Of a stretch of 64,000 nt of DNA, positions 10,623 to 20,916 are shown piece by piece. Every line of letters starts with the position of its first letter. Position 1 is the stretch's first letter. Origin of the DNA: Symbiodinium natans (taxonomy: Eukaryota; Sar; Dinophyceae; Suessiales; Symbiodiniaceae); contig CAJNDS010001112.1 in assembly GCA_905221605.1 (NCBI GenBank), forward strand, positions 1,519,972 through 1,583,971. The letters are read 5' to 3'. The notes under the pieces are model-generated. The model had not been told where the DNA came from. It saw nothing but the letters and a program-made list of their open reading frames with translations, and did not search any database. Made by a program: the position numbers and the translations under genes.

Positions 10623-10914
10623 GTGCCAGTTTATATGCTTTCCGAAATTAGGGCTTAGGGTTAAGGGTTAAGGGTTGGGGTTTAGCGTTTAGGGTTTGGG
10701 GTTTAGGGTTTATGGGTACCTTATTGGGGGTCCTTTCTATGAGGGCATCCTTCTACTCGGGGGTCTGTTTTAGGGATCCCCTATTTTCGTAGACCTCCAT
10801 GTCGTGCGCCTCTCTTATCATGGAGCTGGCAGGAGAAGGTTTCTTGATAACTGGAGGGGCTCGGCAAAAGGATGTAGCTGGGTTTGTTCCTTTCTTAAGA
10901 AAGACTGAAAAGCA

Positions 10915-10938
10915 GAGAGAGAGAGAGAGAGAGAGCGC

Positions 10939-10965
<27 letters not shown>
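10915..10965. repeat. GA microsatellite
   Basis: A GAGAGA run broken once by GCGC. It gives false Ser/Leu-rich frames on the minus strand. Confidence 0.9.
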
Positions 10966-10969
<4 letters not shown>

Positions 10970-11530
10970 TGAAAGTAGAGGGCTTGTCACTGGAGTTCGG
11001 GGCCATGCATGTGGTTTGTAACGTCTCAGAGGTCGTTTCGGGGATGTGTGGGTCGTGCTTGTGGTGAGTTCCAGAGGGAGGGGTTCTGTCGAGGTGGAAG
11101 TTAGAGCTTCGCACTCAGGTATTCACATTGGCGAGAGGATTGGTGTTGCCAGCCCTGCTCCCAAAAACAAAGTCGGAAACAACAGCAACGCACGAACAAC
11201 CACAAAGCCACATTTGATAAAGAGTTTTTTTCAGTACGCATAGTACTCATGTATGCTGGTATGTATGTATGTGTTTAGGTATGCGTACATGTCTGCATAC
11301 ATACACGTGTGCATGCGTACACACACACACACACACACACGCGCGGTTCCGGAAGGTTTGTGTCTGGGCTTTCTTGGAGTGTGGGATTTCGAAAAGTATT
11401 GGGATGCCCCGGTCATTTCCTCGGAGCCTTGAATGCTGGCGGGCAGTAGCAGTAGCCGGCTGCTGAGGGCTAGGGCTACGAGCCTAAACCCTAAACCCTA
11501 AACCCTAAACCCTAAACCTGCCCTTGCAAG

Positions 11531-11602
11531 GCTCGACATGCTATGAGGAGGCGGCCCCGTCTGCGAAGGCCAGGCCCGCCAGCTGTCATGAGTTCCACAC
11601 AC
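11531..11602 (+). CDS. Gene B, second exon
   Basis: Reads STCYEEAAPSAKARPASC and continues to HEFHT before a TTTAGGG array; it follows a CCCTAAA array. The acceptor is GCAAG. It is in phase with the first exon through the shared word CAAGG. The link to the next exon at about 15650 is not resolved and other exons may lie between. Confidence 0.4.
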
Positions 11603-12836
11603 TTAGGGTTTAGGGTTTAGGGTTTAGGGTTTAGGGCAATGCAAAGGTTTCAGGAGGCCCTTCCTGAGGGGACTCTCAGGCCAAAAAGGCAGCACAAAGT
11701 TTAGGCGCTCTGCATACGGTAGTGTTCCATCGGGCACCTGATCGGTTCATGCAGGGCCAGGGTTACGCGAGCGCGTTCTCACCTCTATGCCTTCGAGTGA
11801 GATGTGCGACAAAAGGAACCGGACGTGGTAGCTGCAGAGTGGGAGAAATTTCGTGCATCCGCAGGCACGGGGGCTCAAAGGCGACCACGCACCAGAGAGC
11901 TCGATCTAATGTAGGGGTCTTTATACTTACGTTATAAATAATACTGTAATAACCCCCCAAAACCCAATTCTAATCATTTAGGCCCCTGCAGTACCAAAGA
12001 CGGCCACGCACTTGTGAAAGCACAGACGTAGACAACATTTCACACTCTCCACCATGGCCAAGATGCTCCTTGCCAGGGCCTAGGGTTTTACGCGGTTTCG
12101 TAAGCCCTCTACTGCCCTCTACACCCTAAACCCACGTAGGACTAGCTGCCCAGCATGAAAAAACAACAGCAGACGATAGCAACAACCCACGCACTTGTTG
12201 CCTTTAGCAGCTCCGCGTCGCGTCTGCCTGCGCTCCGGCTGCTGGGCCGCGGCAAAGAGGCTGTGCAAGCGCCTTGTGGTCTGACCTCCCAGTCTAGCTC
12301 TCTCCGTCTCCCTCTCCCTCGCTCTCCCCGTCTCCTCACTCGCTCTCGCTCTGTCCGTCTCCTCACTCGCTCTCGCTCTCTCTCACTCTTTCTCTCTTCA
12401 TGAACATGAAAATGTGTCAAACGTCACCTTTCCAACCTGTGTATCTCCATTTGCTCGTTTCTGGGTCCGGGGGTTGGCAAGCGACTGTTGCTCTCTGACC
12501 TGAAGGGTTGTTGGTGCTTTCTCCTTTCGGAATCCTGCATTCCAGATAGGCCCTTGGGATATGCCACATTTTCCCTTGTTGGGTTTAAGAGGATTATCTT
12601 CAAGAACTCTTCATAGGGTCTTAAGGGCCATCCTAGCTAAGAACGGTAGTGCTTGGGGTACTATAGGGTTTATAGTACCCCCTACTCTAAGCCCCTATGA
12701 AGGACTGTTAGTGTAAGGGGGAACATCCCAAACTATAGCACACTACAACGGTTCATTGACATCAGAAGGCTTCAGCTATGCTCGCCACGGCGAGATGAGG
12801 AGATGGCCCTCCTTCTTTGGTTGGAAACTAGGCTTT

Positions 12837-12988
12837 CTACTGCTATGTGCTTAAGAACCCTCCCCCCCCCCCCCAAAAAAAAAAAAAAAAAAAAAACAGA
12901 ACAATAAGGCTTATTTTGCCCTTATAATGAGGAAGAGTTTGTTTGGTTTTTCTTGGGGAGGGGGTTCTGAAGCAAACAGTAGTCTACT
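12837..12988. mobile_element. MITE with internal poly-C/poly-A tract
   Basis: Ends CTACTGCTATGTGCTTAAG and, inverted, GGGTTCTGAAGCAAACAGTAG. The inside begins with a run of C directly followed by a run of A. Related copies lie at 26205-26329, 51465-51572 and 58488 onwards, all sharing a GCTTAAGAA / TTCT(T/C)AAGCAAATAGTAG end. Confidence 0.65.
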
Positions 12989-13449
12989 CGTAGGTGCAGG
13001 GAGCCCAGGGGCAAATCTCCAAGACAATCGTCGGCCCGCTTCAACCTCCCCCTAAGCCTGCCCCCTGAGTACACGGGTTTAGGGTTTAGGGTTTAGGGTT
13101 TACGGTCCTTAAGGGAGGGGGTTCATGAGGGAACCTCTTTGGGGCATTATAACCCCTGTGTGATCCCAAAGGTTGACCTTTATTTTCCCCAGGGTGCTGG
13201 ACAACTAAGCCTCAACAGCCCGTCCTTAGCCTTAAGCGTTTAGGGTTTAGGGTTTAGGGTATAGGTTTTAGGGTAAACGCTCCAATGGCAGGCATGGGCT
13301 TGGCGCACTGGCTCCAGCATTTCGCTGATCAGCTAGTTTCGGCCTTGGCTTTTGCAGAAGGGTTTGAGTTGTCTGGTGTTATAGAGCTGGTTTGTATTGA
13401 AAATATGATTATGGGAAGATGCAAGACTGAAATGCCTCAAGCACTGCAG

Positions 13450-13705
13450 CCCTAAACCCTAAACCCTAAACCCTAAACCCTAAACCCTAAACCCTAAACC
13501 CTAAACCCTAAACCCTAAACCCTAAACCCTAAACCCTAAACCCTAAACCCTAAACCCTAAACCCTAAACCCTAAACCCTAAACCCTAAACCCTAAACCCT
13601 AACCCTAAACCCTAAACCCTAAACCCTAAACCCTAAACCCTAAACCCTAAACCCTAAACCCTAAACCCTAAACCCTGAACCTCAACCCTAAACCCCAAAC
13701 CCTAA
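13450..13705. repeat. Long CCCTAAA array
   Basis: More than thirty nearly perfect CCCTAAA units, degenerating at the right end to CCCTGAA, CCTCAA and CCCCAAA. One of the two longest telomere-type arrays in the window. Confidence 0.95.
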
Positions 13706-14308
13706 ACCCATGCACCCCTAAGTCTTCCAAAGGCGTGGAGGAGAGGGGCCTCAGCTCCACTTGGGTTTATGAATTGGGGTTGGGTTGTTCCGCCTGAGAA
13801 CAGTGTATACAGCTATTTAGGGTTTAGGGTTTGGGGTTTAGGGTTTAGAGTTTAGGGCTAGTGCGTCAGGTAATCACAACCATAGCCCCTCGAATTTCGA
13901 ACACGAGGCTGCTGCTAGAAGGAGCTTGGATACTTCAACTCCCGATCAGGACCCAATGGGGTAGAATCCCTGCAGGGGATGTCATCCAGGTGTGAAGACA
14001 CACAGGCGATCACGGGCTAAACCCTGCAACCTAAAACGTGCAAAAGCAACAACAAAACAAATACCCCAAACCCTAAATCCTAAACCCTAAACCCTATACC
14101 CTATAAACCCTAATCCCTGCAACCTAAAACTCAGTACCGAAGGCGCACGATCTGGGTGACGGTCGCGGTGACGTCGCCTGGACGACCGGCGGCCCCCGAG
14201 GCTTGGGAGTGGCACACCAGGAGCCCTACAAGCAGAGCAAAAGCAGCCTCTACTAGTTTAGGGTTTAGGATTTAGGGTTTAGGATTTAGGGTTTAGGGTT
14301 TAGGGTTT

Positions 14309-15010
14309 AGGGGTCGGAATAAGTACGAAAACTTTCCCTTCTGGCCCCTATAGCTTACAATACTATAGTAACCCCCAAAACCATTCCGCTGTGTAAAGAT
14401 TGGCCTGTCCCCAGGTTGTCTTCCAAATTTCGCCTTCCTTGGGTCGATCAGATTTTTGATCTCCGTAATGATTGCAATCAAGGGGTTCACAAAAACATCC
14501 CTTGCATCACCCATGTCACACTTGAAAAATGGAATTCTATGACTGCGCAAGAAATTCGTGGGGCCCTTCCACCTAAGCCTGGACCGCTTAAGCGTTTCAA
14601 TGCCGCTTGCAAAAGACTTGCCAGGTTTAAAGACTGCCTTGAAAGATTCAAACAGAGCCAGCTTCTTGAAAATGACATCCGCACACATGTGCTTGAACCT
14701 GTGTGGGCTCCTGCTGAAGAATGTGCTTGCTGCAAGAAACTTCTTAATTACTCGATTGAACCTAGGAATCTCACACGAAGATGCCCTAAGTCGCATGATA
14801 TTCCTGTACAGACTCTGGACCTTTGGTCACAGAAATATGATGCAATGCTTTTACTGCTGCAATCCATCTGCAGCAAGTTGTAGATCTGTTCAGTGCTCTG
14901 AGCTATTGCTGAGGATGCAGATGACATCTTCTTTAATTGTTGACTTCGACAGGCTTTCGCCCGCATTCCCCCAAAACCCTATTCTAATTATTGCTGCAAG
15001 GCCCCTATGG
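14309..15010. mobile_element. Long member of the GGGGTCGGAA element family
   Basis: The left end GGGGTCGGAATAAGTACG and the right end ATTCTAATTATTGCTGCAAG-GCCCCTA match the two ends of the roughly 100-base MITEs at 21803-21900, 56055-56140 and 61780-61880. Here the ends are 700 bases apart. The inside has long overlapping open frames on both strands: minus 14796-14293 (167 codons, RFNRVIKKFLAAS, basic) and plus 14416-14883 (155 codons, with CACCKKLL). I do not recognise either. This may be the parent form of the short copies or a short copy that captured other DNA. Confidence 0.55.
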
Positions 15011-15360
15011 TACCTGGCAAAGTGCACAGCACCTCGTCTGGTGGCCTACTCATACAGTGTTTCCTCAACTTTTCGTAAACAAGTTCATGAATAAAACGCA
15101 CGTATATAGATACATGTATATATCTACATATACACATATACCCTGAGAGAGGGGACTGTTCTTGCGGTTGCTGGGCATATTTATCTGTCGGTCACATTAT
15201 GGTCACGCTAGGACTGGCAACCTGCGCTAAAGCACTCATCATCGTTTTGGCTACGGGGCCTTCATCGCAGCGTGGTCCCCTGCGCAACGTGTTTTGCGGA
15301 GCTTGCGGGGTCCGAACAACTTACTAGTTGTAGGAAAATTAGGTAACCCATAGAATCCAA

Positions 15361-15392
<32 letters not shown>

Positions 15393-15652
15393 ATGCTGTT
15401 TTTGCGGGGGGATATGAAGTACCTGTTTCCCTCATTCCCTTCTAAGAACCAGGGGGGACAAGAGCACCGAGAGCTCTGAAGCACTGCGAGGCTTGACGCC
15501 CCAGCTTCCTACTCCTCAACCCACTTTAAGCGGTTTAGGGTATAGGGTCTAGGGTTTAGGGCTAGTCCCCAACCCAGTTGCAAAAAAGGGTTTGGGCTCT
15601 TTAGGGCTTTTTGAGGGCTTAGGTCGAAGCTACACCCTCATGTGCCCGCAGC

Positions 15653-15755
15653 CATCGGAGCCTTGCCATCGCAGGCGCAAAGCTTCGGGTGGCGGGCGAG
15701 GAGCTCCTCACCGTGTCGTGGCCGCCGGCTGCGAAGCGAGGGCGCCTTGCCTTGG
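15653..15755 (+). CDS. Gene B, third exon
   Basis: After CCCGCAG the frame reads RSLAIAGAKLRVAGEELL and then TVSWPPAAKRGRLAL. Alternating hydrophobic residues suggest beta-strands. The exon ends within CTTGGT (15751-15756), which recurs at 16262-16267 in the same phase. Confidence 0.5.
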
Positions 15756-15796
15756 TGGTGGCTGAGGTGTAGAGTTTAGGGATTGGAGGGGTAAGA

Positions 15797-16012
15797 AAGG
15801 GATAGGGAGAGAGAGAGAGAGAGACAAAGAGAGACAGAGAGAGATAACAGAAGGAGAGAGAAAGAGAGAGAAGGACAGAGAACGCGAGAGAGAAAGAGAG
15901 AGAGCGAGAGAGCGAAAAAGAGAGAGAGAGAGGCTTGGGCGCGCGCATCGCGCGAGGGCCCCGTGCCCTCATGCCCCCAAGAAAGAAAGAGAGAGAGAGA
16001 GAGAGAGAGTGA
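15797..16012. repeat. GA-rich microsatellite
   Basis: Imperfect GAGAGA/GAAAGA runs on the plus strand, interrupted at about 15930-15980. The Ser/Leu-rich frames on the minus strand here are its translation. Confidence 0.9.
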
Positions 16013-16267
16013 GCGAGGGGAGCCTGACAGCAATGAGTCCGGATGGAAGAAGAGGGCAAGAGGGTTTGACATTCTGAGAGGGCTCGGGACCCTTCGGGAT
16101 GTTATTTCCCTTCCCTTCTTTGAGCTTAAGAGGATCTTGGCCAGGAATATTTTTCCAGAAACATCGGCCGCTTGAAGCGCCTGTAATTTTCTGACTCGGT
16201 ACCAACATCTGACGAACCTATAGCAACTAAAGCAAGCTATCACGCAGCCAATGCCTTGTGGCTTGGT

Positions 16268-16350
16268 CTCAGGGGCAAGAAAAGGCAGCGTCGCTTTAGT
16301 CAGGCGCTTGAGTAGCTTCCTGGCCGACGCCAAGCCGGAGGAAGGGCAGC
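16268..16350 (+). CDS. Gene B, fourth exon
   Basis: Reads SGARKGSVALVRRLSSFLA and then DAKPEEGQHV. It is joined to the third exon by the phase-matched word CTTGGT. Its 3' side carries AGCACGTGG (16348-16356), repeated exactly and in phase at the next exon. Confidence 0.55.
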
Positions 16351-16756
16351 ACGTGGGCAAGAAGGCGGGGTGGTTGCTGCCCCTAAACCCTAAACCCTAA
16401 ACCCTAAACCCTAAACACAAGCCCCATACCGGAGCAAGGCTCAACTTTAAAAGGCTCCATGCAATCACGCCCACTTCAGATCAACAAAATCATGCGTCGG
16501 CCCTCAAAGTCTCTAACCTAGACGGTTCTTGCTACTGCTTTTCTTCACCCAACTTGCGTTGCCTTCATTCCTTAAGACTCGCACCCGTATGGTTGTACCC
16601 CTTTAGTGGTTTCCCTTAGTCTACTCCGAATATGGCCCTTCTACTACCTTGAGGATCTTAAAGAAGGGCTCCCAAAACCCAAGGGTACAACCTTAAGGAT
16701 CCCAGGTGTTTAGGGTTTAGGGTGTAGGGAATTCCGGCGACCCTGATGCCAGGAGC

Positions 16757-16836
16757 ACGTGGAAGCAGCAAAGGGTGCTTCTGCGGCCGCTGGCGTGGCA
16801 CTTTACAACCCGGAGAACCGGCTTCTCTGCTGGTAG
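16757..16836 (+). CDS. Gene B, last exon
   Basis: Begins within the second copy of AGCACGTGG (16754-16762), continues EAAKGASAAAGVALYNPE and ends RLLCW at a TAG (16834-16836). The nine-base, phase-matched repeat is the best evidence that this and the previous exon belong together. The joined peptide has no domain I recognise. The splice could instead fall just before the TAG (CTCTGCTG|GTAGTA), in which case the gene continues. Confidence 0.5.
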
Positions 16837-17145
16837 TAGAAGGTGCCCCAAACCCTAAACCCTAAACCCTAAGCCCCAAACCCTAAACCCTAAGCCCTAA
16901 ACCCTAAAGTCGGAACCCAGAACTTGCTCGCAGCCTTCGCCATAGAGTGTGTAGCCCGTGGTGACTCACTCCACCCTTACTTAACCTCCCCTGAGAAGCC
17001 CTAAACCCTGCAGTGCATCCAATTGTGGTCAGCGAGGGGGGGTGCCAGAAAACAAGAGCTAACCCTAAACCCTAAACCCTAAACCCTAAACCCTAAACCC
17101 TAAACCCTAAACCCTAAACCCTTACAAAACCCCCCCAAAGCCAAG

Positions 17146-17247
17146 AAGCCAAGGCGAATCTTCCTGGTAGCAGCTCCCGTCACTGTGCTGGCTGCCGGCT
17201 TCTTCGAGTGCGCCCAGCTGCCACCTCCACCTCCGCCCGCCCCACAA
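17146..17247 (+). CDS. Candidate exon with a hydrophobic helix
   Basis: Lies between a CCCTAAA array (17061-17122) and a TTTAGGG array (from 17249). It reads KPRRIFLVAAPVTVLAAGFF, then ECAQL and a proline run. The basic start plus hydrophobic core looks like a signal anchor or transmembrane segment. It may be the N-terminal part of the ABC transporter that follows, but I could not match its end to the next exon by a phase-consistent repeat. Confidence 0.4.
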
Positions 17248-18293
17248 TTAGGGTTTAGGGTTTAGGGTTTAGGGTTTAGAGATAAGCTGAAGGTGGTCTG
17301 ATATTGCCGATCCTGCCGAACCTGTGAAGGAACTCGGTGGAGCATAGAGCTCTAAACCCTAAACACTACAAACCCCTAAGCCTTTAAACCGCTAAACTCT
17401 TCATCCCGAAGTCTAGAACTGTAGAAAACCTGCTTAAGAGGCTCAATGTCCAGGGTTAGGGTTGTTGTTGTGGGTTTTGGGTTCTAAAGAAGGGGTTCAG
17501 ACGCATGGGGTTTAGGGAAATGTTTGGCAAGTTTTTGTTTCATACCAACAGCAGTTTCATGAGGTGATGGTGTGTCTGCACGTGTTTGTGCAGCGGGCTA
17601 TTCGTGCTGGGACTTGCACATCCTAAACCCTAAACCCCAAATCCTAAACCCTAAGCCCTAAGCCCTAAACCCTAAACCCTAAACCCCAGAAGAGAGGTTT
17701 GGGAGGCGGACTTGAGAGGTACTGGGGCAAAGCCCGCCTAGCTGAGACCGACCTCGCTGCGCCTTTACCAAAGGCGCCCCTTCATTTCGGGTTTAGGGTT
17801 TAGGGTTTAGGGTTTAGGGTTTAGGGTTTAGGGTTTAGGGTTTCCCTACGTTTTGGGTTTCCCTAGTGCTTAGGGTTTCGGGTTGAGGGTGCAGGGTGTA
17901 GGGTGTAGGGTTGTAATGGTTATGCGGTTCAGGGGCTTCATGGTTATGTGGTTTGGGGTTTTGGGGGGAAAGAAGGGCTTGGGGGTTTTGTGCCTTCCTT
18001 CCTCACAAGCCGCAGGTAGGGCCAGGCCTTTGGTTTTTCATATGGGAAGTCAGGGGTGGCAGACCCTCATGAAAACAAGCCCGTGCCTCAGCAGCTGGAC
18101 CTGCAAACCCTAAACCCTAAACCCGAAATCCTAAACCTACGCCCCAGAAGAAATGAGCCGAGTATCTTCCCCAGAGAGACCGGAAGGCAACGCCGACCGC
18201 TTCGAATCCTGCGCATCAGCTCATCCTAGCCCGCCCTCCCCCCCAGCCCCCCTCCCTCCCTCCTCCCCCCCACCCCCCACCCAAAACTCTCCA

Positions 18294-18405
18294 ACTAGGA
18301 CCTGGAGTAGGCCCTTTTTTCCTTTTTGTAGGGTTGAGGTTCCCTTATAATCCCCTGCAAACCAAAAAGGGGTACCCTTTTATTCCTAGGTTACTCCCGG
18401 ATCTG
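18294..18405. mobile_element. MITE, GGAGTAGGCCC family
   Basis: Ends CCTGGAGTAGGCCC and, inverted, GGTTACTCCCGG; inside are CCTTTTTT and AAAAAGGGGTACCC arms. Related copies: 26085-26175, 28345-28440, 44822-44902, 48687-48796. Confidence 0.7.
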
Positions 18406-19059
18406 GCCAAAGAGAAGCTTGCCAGGTAGTTGAGGCAGCTGAGAAAGAGGAGGAGGCTGGAAGGGTGCCGTTTTGGAATCTGAGACTTAAGAATTGAGGG
18501 CTTCTTCGCAACATCCCTATCCCCGAAAGCCGTTCACACCCGTGCACATGGGGTTGATGTTAGAGGTTCGATGAAGGCCGGGAGGACCCTTAAGAAGTTT
18601 GAAAGCGGGCTTGCCACGGTGTGAGTTCGGGCTCCTGCACAGGCCTACAAGAACACTTGAACATAGATGCCAGAACTCCAAATCCATGCAGTTTGTTGCG
18701 ATTTTGAAGCTACGCCGGCCGTGGTCTGGGTCCGATGACTTAGCAAGCAGGCCGGCAAATGCTTGCGCTCCAGGGTTGTAGGCTAAGAACACAGAATACC
18801 TTGTCTTCGGCAGCCACATGGTCTCCATGCAGCCATCACGCCCGCTTGAAACGCAGGCCTCCAGCTTGCGCAGTGCCATCAAGGTCCGCCGGCCTTGCTC
18901 TAACCCCAATCCCTAAACCCGAAACCCTGAACCCTACAGAGGGCACAAAGCCGACCTCCAAAAGATCCCGAAGGTCGAAGTTGCTCTCACCCTAAACCCT
19001 AAGCCCTAAACCTAAACCCTAAACCCTAAACCCTAAACCCCCAAAACCCTAAAACCCTG

Positions 19060-19146
19060 GGAGGTTCTGGAACCCTACGTGAAGGGGCCAACCTCGCTGA
19101 AGTGTGCATCTCATCTCCGAGTCTGCTGACCAGGGTCTCCTTGAAG
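19060..19146 (+). CDS. ABC transporter exon, N-terminal part
   Basis: Reads GSGTLREGANLAEVCISSPS and then LLTRVSLK, ending before GTAAG and a TTTAGGG array. The 3' word AAGG (19144-19147) recurs at 19527-19530 in phase. TGGGAGG at its start (19058-19064) recurs in phase at 17700-17706, hinting at a tiny upstream exon near 17685. Confidence 0.45.
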
Positions 19147-20883
19147 GGTAAGTTGTTTAGGGTTTAGGGTTTAGGGTTTAAGGTTTGGGGTTTAAGGTCA
19201 TTTGTTTAGGGTTAGAGAAGGTTTCTCTTGGGAATAGAGGGGAATGTGTACCTTTTTTTTGGGTGCGCTATATCGATCGCGTTCAGGGCTTAGGGCTTGG
19301 ACACAATCCCATAGGCTATTTTCCTCAGGGATGGGGCTGAGTTTCCCGAGATTTGTGGTCAGCACTACGTGAATGTTTTGCCACCGAAGTCGTCTGTGGA
19401 AATGTCCGCATGTATGCCTGGCTGGTCCGAAACTTCAGCAACTGCGTTAGAAGACGTGTCTAGGAAGCCGACCCTAAACCCTAAACCCTAAACAACCCTA
19501 AGCCCTCAACCCTCAACCCTCAAGCCAAGGCAGGCTACGCTGCAGCACACGTCACCTTGCTGGGTGTCGCCCTCTACGTGGATGTGGCGCCCAGGCTTGG
19601 GTAATACAAAATGTCTCTGGGCAAGGCCATCGTGGAAAGGCAATAGGGTTTAGGGTTTAGGGTCTAGGGGTTTGCTTTATTAAAGTTACAGGCCACTGAG
19701 CTAGCCTACTAGCTAGAATTGGAGGCTGTGTGAGGTGCTGCTTGTTTCGTGCATCGCTGCATGTATGCCAGCCAGTAAACTCGCCAGCCCTTAATTGTCG
19801 ACAGAAACCCACATTGGAATCCCTAAACCCTAAACCCTAACCTTACAGAGGGCACAATGCGTGCACTTCCTTCGCCGAGGCGTTGACGCAGTGGAACGGA
19901 GTTTTCTGGTCCGCCCTGCAGAACCACCAGTCCAAGCAATTCTACAGAGACCCGGCTTGTCCCTTTTTTGGGGGGTTTGGGGCTTGAGGTTCTAGGGTTT
20001 AAGGTTTAGGGCTTCCACCTTTTGTTTACTGTCGGCCGCGAGCTCAGCATTGCCCACAATGTCCCCAAACCCTAAACTCCAAAATCCTTGTGCGAGAGTG
20101 AGCGACGAAACTCCAAAATCCTAAACCGAAGGCCCCGTAGACTCCAAAGCTTCTTAGGGTAGTTACATGATCCCTTATTCTGGGCCCTGAAGAACGGGGA
20201 CTCCATACCCCTTTATTTCCCCCTATAAACCCAAGGGCACATATTTCAGAACCCTTTGAAGCAGGACAAGGGACCCTCTCAAGGGACCCATATAACCACC
20301 CATAGAGAGACCGTAAACCCTAGACCCTAAACAGTCCTAAACTTGGTACACTTCTCGATTTGCGCAAAACAGGTGGGTGAAAAAGAGTCCTAAACCCTCA
20401 GCCTTCGAAACTCACACTCCTGGGGGGGGGGGGGGGGAGATCCAGGTTGTTCAGGAAGCCTGAAAGTCCCTCCGATTCTTGTGCGGGAATGAGGGAAGTA
20501 GGTAATATCACCCCATGCAAGCCCCTTTAAGGGAGTACAGATGGGTATCCCCTATATATACCCCTTAAGGATTCCATTAAGGGCCCATAGAACCACCCTA
20601 AACCCCAAACCCCAAACCCCAAACCCCAAACCCCAATCCCCAAACCCTAAACCCTAAACCCTAAACCCTAAACCCTAAACCCTAAACCCTAAACCCTAAA
20701 CCCTAAACCCTAAACCTAGCCGACCCAGGCTTGCTCTGGGATTTCATCATCATCACAGGCGTCACCGGCTTCGTGGGCACTTACAGCGACTACCTCAACG
20801 GCATCTCGGATGGTGGGTACACACATATGACATATAGTTCAGTATATGCACGTCTACATATATTTATATACATATTTACTTAT

Positions 20884-20916
<33 letters not shown>

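Larger units (their letters stand above)
11603..15640. other. Large intron or spacer with MITEs and long telomere-type array
   Basis: Contains a MITE of the GGGGTC family at 11913-11990, a MITE with an internal poly-C/poly-A run at 12837-12988, a long CCCTAAA array at 13450-13705, and a longer element at 14309-15010. A possible exon lies at 14125-14262 (open in two frames). A 58-codon frame at 13284-13460 reads MAGMGLAHWLQHFADQL but has no support from neighbours. Confidence 0.4.

Noticed and set aside
15619-16360. Minus-strand Ser/Leu-rich frames of 146 and 194 codons
   Set aside because: Mostly translation of the GA microsatellite.
17706-17790. Open stretch GGLERYWGKARLAETDL between opposed arrays
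   Set aside because: Looks like an exon, but the in-phase word TGGGAGG (17700 / 19058) would remove it as intron. Left out until transcripts decide.
18938-18986. Open stretch GHKADLQKIPKVEVALT
   Set aside because: Flanked by CCCTAAA on both sides and shares only a short start, ACAGAGGGCACAA, with the exon at 19849; not in phase with neighbours.
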